Positions 1 to 7,785 of a stretch of DNA of 64,000 nucleotides are shown piece after piece. This DNA comes from a virus. The notes beneath the pieces were generated by a model that was not told the DNA's origin, did no database searches, and worked only from the letters and a program-made list of their open reading frames with translations. Made by a program: the position numbers and the translations under genes. The first letter of the stretch is position 1. The number at the start of each line of letters is the position of its first letter. The DNA is taken from IMG/VR virus record IMGVR_UViG_3300002053_000034, positions 1 to 64,000 of that record. The stretch is one strand, 5' to 3'.

Positions 1-140
1 GTGTTTAAAGGATAAGAAAATGACGTATTACCATCGTCAGTTTTCTGCAGTAGATTGTCTTGGTCCTCATCTATAGTATAAAAGTAACCATCGACTGTAG
101 TAAAATTTCTTTTTCTTAATTTGACATTCTCACTTCCCAT
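1..140 (-). CDS. N-terminus of an unknown protein, cut by the window edge
   Basis: An ATG at 138-140 is preceded by AAGGAG, and an open frame of 46 codons runs off the left edge. The visible residues start MGSENVKLRKRNF and are rich in charged and polar residues (YTIDEDQDN). The gene follows the 152-667 gene by 11 bases in the same orientation, so it continues the tail-tip or baseplate series. No family can be recognised from this fragment. It is too short for the usual length cut-off, but the start signal and packing support it. Confidence 0.6.
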   Translation of the reverse strand, partial: MGSENVKLRKRNFTTVDGYFYTIDEDQDNLLQKTDDGNTSFSYPLN

Positions 141-151
141 GTTTTTACTCC

Positions 152-667
152 TTAATTATACGTACTTTGTACTCTAAATGGTGGACTCCATGTTAAAACA
201 TATTCATAAGGATCCCCTTCTATGTTAATTTCCGAGGTAATATCAAAATCAACATCGCCGTTATTCAATATTACTTTCAAATTGGATAAATCAATTCCCG
301 CCGAGGGTAATCTATCCTTCAAATATATAGCTATATTAACAGATAATGGAGTTTCTGTATCCCCATTGGTAGGGGTGGTAGCATCCACATAAGGAGCATA
401 CCTATCCACCATCAACGGTGACCAATCTATCTGAGCACATAATGTAGCAAGAGATTCTTCTATTATCTGATCGATATTTTGAGCAGAAAAATAATGAACC
501 CTTGCCGGAGAGATATTATCCCCATTAACATCTGGGTGCGTAGTGCCTATTTCAAGCGTCCACATATACCGGCCTTTTTCGCCTTTTATAACGAAATAGC
601 GTAATGTGATGTTGAATTTGACAACTTTATTCGGATTCAAACTATTATGTACGTAAAATTCAGCCAT
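152..667 (-). CDS. Hypothetical tail-region protein, 171 aa
   Basis: Not recognised as a family. The sequence looks beta-rich, with alternating hydrophobic strands (KFNITLRYFVIKGEKGRYMWTLEIG near the N-terminus, VNIAIYLKDRLP around residue 110). It has no signal peptide, membrane segment or cysteine cluster. ATG is preceded by AAGGAG at good distance. It lies at the end of the visible tail operon, 9 bases after the 677-1537 gene. Its position after the tape measure and hub candidate suggests a structural protein of the tail tip or baseplate; that is inference from position only. Confidence 0.6.
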   Translation of the reverse strand: MAEFYVHNSLNPNKVVKFNITLRYFVIKGEKGRYMWTLEIGTTHPDVNGDNISPARVHYFSAQNIDQIIEESLATLCAQIDWSPLMVDRYAPYVDATTPTNGDTETPLSVNIAIYLKDRLPSAGIDLSNLKVILNNGDVDFDITSEINIEGDPYEYVLTWSPPFRVQSTYN

Positions 668-676
668 ATTAACTCC

Positions 677-1537
677 TTATGAACTGAAGTCTATCTGGTT
701 AGTAACACTCATAATACCCCACCTCATAATACTATCCACATTATCATGATACATCACGGGCTTTTGGTCAGGATCTTGCATTCTTAATTTCTGAACTTTA
801 GCATTATTAGCAGTATAGCTATTGGTTAATGTGCCACTAGCTATAACAAGACTGGTGGAAGTAGTTCCGCCCTGAGCTATAAAATATTCAATATTGGAGC
901 CGTCTGTTATAGCTATAGGATCTCCAGAAGTAACGGTCATAGTCTCTATGGATACAGCGGTACTCGAAGGACCACAATTCGCCGTAACTAGCGATTCTCT
1001 AACAGAGGTATTAGCTACACCATAACTACCTAGACCTAAATCAAATCCTAGATCATAATAAAGAGTATCAGATCCAGAATAAGTAACTTCCACGGAAGAT
1101 CTATTAGCTCCTGTATAAAATTCAGATACATTCCCAGAAATTATCTTGAATTTACCCTCGTTGTATTCAACTTGAGCATTTTTATAAGCTAGAGAATCAT
1201 CGTTAGAATTCCATAGATAGGAATCTGGTATGACCCGGATTAAATCCTCAATATGAGTAGCTAAGGAATTAGGCCCATAAGTATCTTCTGTAAGTTCCAC
1301 ATAGTACCACCCACTACTATTATCAATGTTAATTCCTAGTGTTTTACTAGAGCCATCTATAGTTATACTATCTCCAACATCTACAAGTCCCGAACTTTTA
1401 TACCAACCAGTTCTCATTTCACGTACATAAATATCCTGAATAGCAGTATTGGTGGTATTATCGCTATATGCATTAGTAGTAAACGACAATACCCATTGCT
1501 CGTCGTCTAAATCATAAACAGTAATGTTTCTAGCCAT
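677..1537 (-). CDS. Hypothetical tail-region protein, 286 aa
   Basis: Unrecognised. The protein is Ser/Thr/Asn/Gly-rich and probably all-beta, as are many phage tail-tip and fibre proteins. It opens MARNITVYDLDDEQWVLSF, close in style to the 'MAR..' starts of other virion proteins here (tail tube, fibre at 39284). The middle has repeated TV/SI strands (VSIETMTVTSGDPIAITDGS). ATG follows GGAGGAG. The upstream gene ends 14 bases earlier. Role inferred from position: distal tail component. Confidence 0.6.
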   Translation of the reverse strand: MARNITVYDLDDEQWVLSFTTNAYSDNTTNTAIQDIYVREMRTGWYKSSGLVDVGDSITIDGSSKTLGINIDNSSGWYYVELTEDTYGPNSLATHIEDLIRVIPDSYLWNSNDDSLAYKNAQVEYNEGKFKIISGNVSEFYTGANRSSVEVTYSGSDTLYYDLGFDLGLGSYGVANTSVRESLVTANCGPSSTAVSIETMTVTSGDPIAITDGSNIEYFIAQGGTTSTSLVIASGTLTNSYTANNAKVQKLRMQDPDQKPVMYHDNVDSIMRWGIMSVTNQIDFSS

Positions 1538-1551
1538 TTATTGACTCCTCC

Positions 1552-1959
1552 TTAATAATGAAAATATGGTGTATTATTAGTTAAATAATACGAACAATCA
1601 GGATCAACACATAACCAGCCGTGTCGTGACCCCCTTGAATATCTAATCATCATACCATCCGTAGATGTGTGATTTGTCCTATCTCCCCCTAAAACAGTTT
1701 CCAATTGCCAATAAGTCGCGCTGCTTCGGTCAGTGTCCCTCACGTAATGAATCGAAGACTCATTAGAATAAGGGCATTTCTTGTGATAAAAATGAAAATC
1801 GGTGTATTTAACCCAAGGGAATTCTGCCTGTATAGCATCTAAATCTATTGTGTCTTCAATACATACGGTTCGTTCCCACTGCGGCAAGTTGCCGGACCAA
1901 GTAGTTCCATATCTTTCATCCCACCCTACATCACATTTATCTCTTGGGTCACGTGGCAT
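1552..1959 (-). CDS. Hypothetical protein, 135 aa, aromatic and Cys-containing
   Basis: Unrecognised. It is rich in Trp, Tyr, His and Asp and contains five or so cysteines, including a C-x4-C pair near the C-terminus (WLCVDPDCSYY), so a small metal-bound or disulphide-stabilised fold is possible. No membrane segment. ATG follows AGGAGATAG; the upstream gene ends 2 bases earlier, suggesting translational coupling. Probably a minor tail-tip protein by position. Confidence 0.55.
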   Translation of the reverse strand: MPRDPRDKCDVGWDERYGTTWSGNLPQWERTVCIEDTIDLDAIQAEFPWVKYTDFHFYHKKCPYSNESSIHYVRDTDRSSATYWQLETVLGGDRTNHTSTDGMMIRYSRGSRHGWLCVDPDCSYYLTNNTPYFHY

Positions 1960-1961
1960 GT

Positions 1962-2384
1962 CTATCTCCTAAAGTTGTATAATCCACCATCAGATTTTAT
2001 CAAATATGAAGGATAAGTAAGATTGTGTTGGTGCTTAGCGTCTTCGTGATCTTTAGTATCTATAACTATATAATCGTCATTATTTAATTTTGGAACAGAA
2101 TTAATATGCCTATTCTCCAATAACACATTATCTAAATATATTATATGAGGTTTATGTTTAGCTCCATTCCAAGACAATTTAGCTACATAATAAAAAGGCA
2201 CAAAAATCATATATTGATTGCTAAAATCCATTTGTATATGATCCTGTTGTTTTATATCCTCTACTTCTTTTAGAACTGGTCCGCTAAAATAACATCCCTC
2301 TAATTTAGCCAACCCTTCTTGTTCATATATAACTTCTTTCCAATGTATTTCCAATCTATATTTTTCTGAGATTCTAAATTCCAT
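1962..2384 (-). CDS. Hypothetical protein, 140 aa
   Basis: Unrecognised. The N-terminal half is mixed charged sequence (EFRISEKYRLEIHWKEVIYE); the middle has an aromatic beta-like stretch (YMIFVPFYYVAKLSW) and the C-terminal third is His/Asp/Asn-rich (TKDHEDAKHQHN), a possible metal-binding surface. Packed between tail-region genes with gaps of 2 and 9 bases. Function unknown; structural by context. Confidence 0.55.
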   Translation of the reverse strand: MEFRISEKYRLEIHWKEVIYEQEGLAKLEGCYFSGPVLKEVEDIKQQDHIQMDFSNQYMIFVPFYYVAKLSWNGAKHKPHIIYLDNVLLENRHINSVPKLNNDDYIVIDTKDHEDAKHQHNLTYPSYLIKSDGGLYNFRR

Positions 2385-2393
2385 AATTACTCC

Positions 2394-3119
2394 TTACCCG
2401 TAATATAGTGGTTGGTGTGGAATCGTAGCATTCGACTGACCAATCTCCCCACCGGCTTGTAATAAACCACCCCCTATTCTATCAACAAGTCCTATCTGTA
2501 CTATATCTGCATTACCCACTCCCGGAAATCCAGCAGACACACTCCCCTGCGTACCTACAACTATATGATAATTGTCAGCAGGAGCAGCCCCAGGATCATC
2601 TACGAATCTAATACCCAAATCAGTGCTACCATTTCCTACGTCACCAGATCTACTGCCCTCCGCTATGCCTTGTATAACAGAGGATGGGTCTGGTATTGGA
2701 ATCATACTACTACTAGATGGGTAGTCCCCTACTTCCGAATCTTCCCAAAATTGAAAAGACCATGATTCCGTGGCAAATCCCACAGGGTCGCCTTTAGAGT
2801 AGGAATAGCTCGTTATATACATAGTATATCCAAGACTTATTACTGGGCCACTACACGCCTGAGCATCAATAGTTATATCTTTTACCGCGGTACTATCAGC
2901 ACAACTATTAGCCGGAGCCAGTGTGACTGTAGGCAATACGCCTGCATACGTGGTTATACTCGCAGTTATAGTTTTTCCTACCTGTGTATTGTATGGGTCC
3001 CAACTACCTAGCTGCCATAATCTAGTAGGTTGTCGGTTTACATTCCAACTTACCGACTGAAAGCCATCCGTAACACCACCAACTACGACAGTAGTAGCAC
3101 TTCCGATCACGACTGCCAT
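2394..3119 (-). CDS. Putative tail structural protein, beta-rich, 241 aa
   Basis: No definite family, but the N-terminus (GGVTDGFQSVSWNVNRQ, then ELGS-like QLGSWDPYNTQVGKTITASI) resembles the beta-barrel layout of phage tail-tube-fold proteins: an opening strand, a short 'name' strand, then a long strand pair. Around residue 105 comes YSYSKGDPVGFATESWSFQFWED, a second strand set. The C-terminal 100 residues are Gly/Ser/Pro-rich and probably extended. It may be one of several tube-fold proteins in this cluster (compare 3343, 3933). Start ATG; the upstream gene ends 13 bases away. Confidence 0.6.
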   Translation of the reverse strand: MAVVIGSATTVVVGGVTDGFQSVSWNVNRQPTRLWQLGSWDPYNTQVGKTITASITTYAGVLPTVTLAPANSCADSTAVKDITIDAQACSGPVISLGYTMYITSYSYSKGDPVGFATESWSFQFWEDSEVGDYPSSSSMIPIPDPSSVIQGIAEGSRSGDVGNGSTDLGIRFVDDPGAAPADNYHIVVGTQGSVSAGFPGVGNADIVQIGLVDRIGGGLLQAGGEIGQSNATIPHQPLYYG

Positions 3120-3132
3120 TTTTTATCCTCCT

Positions 3133-3330
3133 TTACGCCAATTGAGGCGCTTTTCCTTTACAACCTAAAAACATCGCGTAATCACAGGCATATCTTTTAT
3201 CACACCCACCACAATTACGTCGTTTATAGACTTCTAGTCTAGCTTTTATTTGATGAGCTTTCAAATATTTATACCCGCCCATTGGGTCTTGTACATATTT
3301 TCTTCTAGAAGATTTTCCACAGCAAGCCAT
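3133..3330 (-). CDS. Small Cys-rich protein, 65 aa, possible metal binding
   Basis: The protein has six cysteines: C3 and C4, then C40, C43, C49 and C57 (NCGGCDKRYACDYAMFLGC). The last four fit a Zn- or Fe-S-binding knuckle. The rest is strongly basic (KSSRRKY, KRRN). ATG is preceded by AAGGAGGG. Several small tail-tip proteins of long-tailed phages bind metal, but no specific homologue is recognised. It sits between two beta-rich tail genes, 12-13 bases from each. Confidence 0.6.
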   Translation of the reverse strand: MACCGKSSRRKYVQDPMGGYKYLKAHQIKARLEVYKRRNCGGCDKRYACDYAMFLGCKGKAPQLA

Positions 3331-3342
3331 ATTTAGCCCTCC

Positions 3343-3579
3343 TTAAGTAGTGACCCCTTCCATCGATAAACTCCATTCGTGCCAGGTTCCCCCGATGATC
3401 GGGCGCTGTGAAGCGGCCATTATAATCAAATCAAAATCTTCCCCTCCCCAACGAGGATCTGTGTAGTTATCATAATCTATTTCGCCACTATCGTCTCTCA
3501 AAACACCTAACGATGCGGTAACTTTACCCGTAGCGTCATAATTTAGTGAAAGTGATGAGCATTCGGAAAACTCTACCAT
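3343..3579 (-). CDS. Small beta-rich tail protein, 78 aa
   Basis: Two in-frame ATGs lie at 3585 and 3579. The AGGAGG motif is only 2 bases from the first but 8 from the second, so the second is preferred. The sequence (CSSLSLNYDATGKVTASLGV, then GTWHEWSLSMEG near the end) has the look of a minimal tail-tube-type barrel. It resembles in layout the proteins at 2394 and 3933. Probably a tail-tip ring or baseplate component. Confidence 0.6.
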   Translation of the reverse strand: MVEFSECSSLSLNYDATGKVTASLGVLRDDSGEIDYDNYTDPRWGGEDFDLIIMAASQRPIIGGTWHEWSLSMEGVTT

Positions 3580-3592
3580 GAACATATCCTCC

Positions 3593-3916
3593 TTAATACC
3601 TATTTAAAAATTCGTCTTCTCTGCTTTCATCAAACTGGGTTCTACCAACAGTTTGACCACTGAAAATTTGCTGACCTCCGGTGGTTACAAAAGGTAATCT
3701 TTGAAAATTAGCAGATATATATTCCCCATCAACAGCCGCACCTGTAAAATCTTCGTCTGAATCCGGAAGTCCCTCCGTACTCGGATAGATATTAATCTCA
3801 TTAACATCAACTCCAAAAGACTGTATAAAGAAACTAGAAGGACCTATAGGAGTTAATCCCCCAGTTCGAAGTTTATATGAATAAACTGTGTGTTTCGGTC
3901 CAGTCAAATTTGCCAT
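3593..3916 (-). CDS. Hypothetical tail-region protein, 107 aa
   Basis: Unrecognised. The first half contains beta-like sequence (HTVYSYKLRTGGLTPIGPSS, FFIQSFGVDVNEINIYPS); the C-terminus is acidic and probably disordered (FDESREDEFLNRY). No cysteines or membrane segments. ATG follows AAAGGAG by 11 bases. Its place in a run of small tail genes suggests a structural accessory role. Confidence 0.55.
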   Translation of the reverse strand: MANLTGPKHTVYSYKLRTGGLTPIGPSSFFIQSFGVDVNEINIYPSTEGLPDSDEDFTGAAVDGEYISANFQRLPFVTTGGQQIFSGQTVGRTQFDESREDEFLNRY

Positions 3917-3932
3917 TTATACCACGTCTCCT

Positions 3933-4544
3933 TTATATATTAGGGTTAGAAAATAAAAATGAGTAAGATACCGTGGGAACATTAGGTGGTGAATACTCCC
4001 AACTAAAACTTTGTAAATAGAGCTCAGATCCAGCGGGTAAAATTCCATTGAATATAGTAACACTTTTAACACTATTACCATCATCTGGACTTATCGTTAT
4101 TGGTACCCCAGTATATCTAAAATCATATCCATCTCTATGATCTAAATACAAATATGGAGTAGTAGGACCACTAGCCGCTGAAGCACTAAAAGTTTTATAT
4201 GTTTCGCCAGCCTGTGTCATAGTTATCGTATTATCTACATCGCCTTCTCTATATGATCTTCCCCCACCCCGAGGAACAAAATGAACTACTATCTCTCCAT
4301 TCTCAAGACATTCTATTCTTCTATCCCAATTATAACTGACTCCTGCTCGACCTGGGCAGTCTAAACTCACTGTCAATGGTGCATAAGCTGTGATAGCTAA
4401 ATCTCCAGTAGTAGGCCCTATAAGAACTATTCCGACATCACTTACACTCACCTCTCTGTTGGTCCGTAAGTTAGCAGATATTATGCCTAAGTTACCAAGT
4501 ATAGGGAATTCTGCTGCTATATGGCACTCACAATTTGACGGCAT
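3933..4544 (-). CDS. Hypothetical beta-rich tail protein, 203 aa
   Basis: The sequence is beta-rich, with strands such as GVSYNWDRRIECLENGEIVV around residues 70-90 and LYLQSFSWEYSPPNVPTVSY near the end. The C-terminal layout (exposed aromatic strand, then SYSFLFSNP) echoes the small tube-like proteins next to it. Three Cys are present (C5, C7, about C62). ATG follows GGGAGGATAAT. Upstream gene ends 1 base away, so translation is probably coupled. Confidence 0.55.
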   Translation of the reverse strand: MPSNCECHIAAEFPILGNLGIISANLRTNREVSVSDVGIVLIGPTTGDLAITAYAPLTVSLDCPGRAGVSYNWDRRIECLENGEIVVHFVPRGGGRSYREGDVDNTITMTQAGETYKTFSASAASGPTTPYLYLDHRDGYDFRYTGVPITISPDDGNSVKSVTIFNGILPAGSELYLQSFSWEYSPPNVPTVSYSFLFSNPNI

Positions 4545-4545
4545 A

Positions 4546-4956
4546 TTATCCTCCCTCTTGTTCTCTATTATCTGCTATCTCTGTATAATAAGTCGCAAAT
4601 GCGGGGCCGCCTTGCGCCACACTCGCATGATCATGCACCGTAATCCCTTCTAAAACCGCGTAAAAAGTCATGTCATAAATTCCGGTCGAATTATATTGAA
4701 TTATTTGTTGACCACTTTTCTTATGTTTGTAATAAACACATCGGTTTCCCGGTGGATTTCCTTCAAAATCTCCGAGTTCAGGCCGTAATAAAGTAAACCC
4801 ATTTAAATGTTTAAATCCTCCCTCAGCTTCTGCTTCTGGAGGATCAATAGCTGGTAGATAGGGAGCTGGGGCGCATATCTTTATCGTGTCTCCTACTCCT
4901 ATAGTAAACTCCACTATATTTTCACTATCTATATCAATATTTCCAACTAGAGCCAT
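4546..4956 (-). CDS. Hypothetical tail-region protein, 136 aa
   Basis: Unrecognised. It has an N-terminal beta-like stretch (MALVGNIDIDSENIVEFTIGVGDTI), a Pro/Glu-rich middle (PAIDPPEAEAEGGF), and a His-containing C-terminal part (GITVHDHASVAQGGPAF). ATG is preceded by GGAGGACTAATAAGT. It is followed 1 base later by the next gene, consistent with a co-translated tail-tip module. Confidence 0.55.
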   Translation of the reverse strand: MALVGNIDIDSENIVEFTIGVGDTIKICAPAPYLPAIDPPEAEAEGGFKHLNGFTLLRPELGDFEGNPPGNRCVYYKHKKSGQQIIQYNSTGIYDMTFYAVLEGITVHDHASVAQGGPAFATYYTEIADNREQEGG

Positions 4957-4961
4957 ACTTA

Positions 4962-5567
4962 TTAGTCCTCCGTAGTGTTAACTTTAGTTATTTCCAGCGC
5001 GCTCGAGGCCTTCGGTTCTTCTTGCTGACCTAAAGGGTGAATGCCTTTAAATGCATCCGGAGTAACTTCCAGAGGAACAGTTACTATATCTGTAGCGGCT
5101 TTCGGCTCATAATCTATGATTCTATCTCTAAATTTCTCTCTTGCTGTACTCGCCGGTTTAACTATACCTGTAACAACTCCCCATCGCTCGGGCGGATTAA
5201 CACCGTCCTTCCATGTTTTTAATCTTCTATCTATATTCTGCCCTTCCAATATCGACAACTTATCCCTGCCGGATATATTAAGCATTACTTTAGATACATC
5301 GGTTCGTATCGGGTTTATTGTAGATCTCTCTATCAAACCAGTAAAAATGGGCTTTTCTTCCCCCTCTAAGCCAGCTCTAATAGTAACGACAGCATCAGTT
5401 ACAGTTCTTAGATCTGAATAGAGTATTTTCACACTAGCATTAAAGTTAGCAGACATTTGAGTCCTAGCTCTATTAACAGTAAATGATACCACATTAGGAG
5501 TTGTTATATCACCTATTCCTGCTATACTTATAATAGCCCTTATTTTTTGTTTCTTTATTGTTGCCAT
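4962..5567 (-). CDS. Putative tail hub-like protein, 201 aa
   Basis: The run PIFTGLIERSTINPIR followed by VMLNISGRDKLSIL (residues about 73-108) resembles the strand-turn-strand core of phage tail hub or gp27/XkdQ-type proteins, in which a 'GxI' strand is followed by a 'xxGRD' strand. The first 70 residues (AIISIAGIGDI, VVSFTVNRAR) fit the preceding beta domain. It starts 2 bases after the stop of the 737-aa gene and has no clear ribosome site, so translation is likely coupled. It may form the tail tip together with the larger protein. Assignment is by pattern only. Confidence 0.5.
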   Translation of the reverse strand: MATIKKQKIRAIISIAGIGDITTPNVVSFTVNRARTQMSANFNASVKILYSDLRTVTDAVVTIRAGLEGEEKPIFTGLIERSTINPIRTDVSKVMLNISGRDKLSILEGQNIDRRLKTWKDGVNPPERWGVVTGIVKPASTAREKFRDRIIDYEPKAATDIVTVPLEVTPDAFKGIHPLGQQEEPKASSALEITKVNTTED

Positions 5568-5569
5568 TA

Positions 5570-7783
5570 TTACAGCGCCTGTGGGTTATTAAACACTTGT
5601 ACTGAAACCCTGTCTCCTTTGTGTAAGATTTCTCTGCTATTATTAACGCAATCCATTAGTCCTAATTGGTTTAATTGCACCTGGCATTTATGATTATTAT
5701 CATAGACACCCACAACTAAACCTTCTAAAGTTAACCTTTCGGTTTTAGCCTGATATACGGACGTTTCCCAACCAGACATACCCAACCAAATAGGTCCTGC
5801 TTCAATTGATATGGTATATTGACTACTATCTTGATAATTATATGATATTGAATTTATCACTAAGTCATTATCCACTCTCGCTCCCAATACAGGCTCCGAG
5901 TCTGGAGAGCACACTATGGTTTTAGTTATTTGAGGTCCCCCATCTCCTATTAAAGTTCTTAAGAAAGTAGCGGCTGTCTGTACCTGAAATTCGTCTAAAA
6001 AAGGTAAATTTATTCTTACGTCCCCCGTCTCTAAAGAAGCAAAGGCTCTAGCATAGTCGTTGTTATTAAGATCTTCTACAGTCGACGCGTCTAAATCTGG
6101 TATGGCTTGGCTTTGATCTAATAATCTAGTACTGCCGCCTGCATTAACTGCTATTGGAGGAGGATAATCCACAGTTATTATTGGAAAAAATCCGAGCTCT
6201 ACTTCCTGTAAATTTGTAGCTGTTACTTGATTATCCTCATCATAAAATTTTATACATGGATTATTCCAATCATAAACAACTATTAAGTTTTTAACAATAT
6301 ATCCAGACTGTCCCATACCAATAGGATAAATAGTAAAAGTTTCCCCATCATCGTCTGAATAATTAGTATCCGCACTTACTTCGGTAACACCGTCTCTTAA
6401 AAAACCACGAACATCAGTTAAATCATCGGGACTATAATTCAAGCGCCCATGCCCCTTGGGATGCATAATCAACCGTTCGGTATCACCTACTTTAGCCATT
6501 ATACTGGTAGTAGCTATTCGTATTTTAACTTGCAGGTCTGGGTTTTCCATATCCCCGCCAAAATTATCTATATAATTCTCATGAATATTACAAGAAAATA
6601 TAATCCTGTATCCACCAGGAGGATTTTCGTCAGGAACTACAATATAATCCTCTCCTCTAGACAATCTAAACGGTTCAGCTAAAGTCGAATCCACATCTAC
6701 TCGGAAGTCCCAGTCAGTAGATACCCTATCATTCCCATCATTATAAAAATCTGGCACCATGCCTTTAATCTTGAATCCATAAATAAACACATCTTTCACA
6801 CCTAGAAATTTTAGCTCTTCACTTCTAGGTAAATGTGCCCCCACTCCCTCAGCTGCTGCTTCCCCAGTCCTGCAATACTCGGACACATATTGCAAATTCG
6901 TCATCCATCGTCTAGTTTGTAGCTTTCCCATATCCGATAATTCAACAAATCGAGGACTCGTATCTGTAAAACTTACTTGGGTACTACCCGGTTTAAACCA
7001 TGGTATCCATATTTTATAAATATATAGTGGATCATTCTCATAGTTTTTAGGATTATAAAGCGCAGCTTCTTCTACTAAATACTGCTCTTGATCAAAATGG
7101 GGGTCTCCATACTCAATATATCCCTCTTTATAATAAGCGCATTGCTCAGGACCTAATATATCTCCCCATGCTGTGATAATCGGATACGCATAAGCATCTG
7201 CATCTGGGTCTTCATAAACCACGTCTCCAGCTATATTAGCATAATTTTTACCATTAGCAAATGTTAATAGATTATAAGGATCTTCACTTCCTACTCCTCC
7301 GGTTCCCTTAGGAAGTCTTTGAGGAGGAGAATCATATCCAGTAATCATTATAATATCTACAGGCTTAACGGTTGTGCTAGTAGGAATCTCATATAATATA
7401 TCTAAATCTGCGCTTTCATGGCCTATGTCATAGTATTGAACTCTGCCCAACTCATTCATATGGCATTCAAACAATTTAGGAGTAGTGTCTGCTATATGAG
7501 TAGCCAATGATAATTGCACCATTTGATAAGCATCTCGATTATTAATGTCATACCCAGGTAAAGTGTTGAGTAGTTCATTCTGAGGAGGTAATGAGCTCGC
7601 CACCTCCAACCCAAATATATCTTCCAATATCCACGTCGCTACTGGATTAACTCCACCTGCAACATCGATAGCTTTATATGGAATGCTAGGAAAATCCTCA
7701 TCAAAACTATCCCACCTGCTTATCCAATGTTCAGCAAGTCCATCCCACTCATAAAATATATTGTCTCTAACAGGTCTTACCAT
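5570..7783 (-). CDS. Large tail-tip/hub protein, 737 aa
   Basis: This is the first gene after the tape measure, the usual place for the distal tail protein or hub. It is acidic and Tyr/Trp/Pro-rich with many short strands. Near residues 590-650 a segment LETGDVRINLPFLDEFQVQT leads into NSISYNYQDSSQYTISIEAG, typical of tail-hub barrels. The C-terminal 60 residues (VVGVYDNNHKCQVQLNQLG, KGDRVSVQVF) look like an OB-type beta domain. No lysozyme or peptidase motif was recognised. ATG follows AGAGGATAAT and the gene starts 2 bases after the tape measure stop. Confidence 0.6.
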   Translation of the reverse strand: MVRPVRDNIFYEWDGLAEHWISRWDSFDEDFPSIPYKAIDVAGGVNPVATWILEDIFGLEVASSLPPQNELLNTLPGYDINNRDAYQMVQLSLATHIADTTPKLFECHMNELGRVQYYDIGHESADLDILYEIPTSTTVKPVDIIMITGYDSPPQRLPKGTGGVGSEDPYNLLTFANGKNYANIAGDVVYEDPDADAYAYPIITAWGDILGPEQCAYYKEGYIEYGDPHFDQEQYLVEEAALYNPKNYENDPLYIYKIWIPWFKPGSTQVSFTDTSPRFVELSDMGKLQTRRWMTNLQYVSEYCRTGEAAAEGVGAHLPRSEELKFLGVKDVFIYGFKIKGMVPDFYNDGNDRVSTDWDFRVDVDSTLAEPFRLSRGEDYIVVPDENPPGGYRIIFSCNIHENYIDNFGGDMENPDLQVKIRIATTSIMAKVGDTERLIMHPKGHGRLNYSPDDLTDVRGFLRDGVTEVSADTNYSDDDGETFTIYPIGMGQSGYIVKNLIVVYDWNNPCIKFYDEDNQVTATNLQEVELGFFPIITVDYPPPIAVNAGGSTRLLDQSQAIPDLDASTVEDLNNNDYARAFASLETGDVRINLPFLDEFQVQTAATFLRTLIGDGGPQITKTIVCSPDSEPVLGARVDNDLVINSISYNYQDSSQYTISIEAGPIWLGMSGWETSVYQAKTERLTLEGLVVGVYDNNHKCQVQLNQLGLMDCVNNSREILHKGDRVSVQVFNNPQAL

Positions 7784-7785
7784 TA

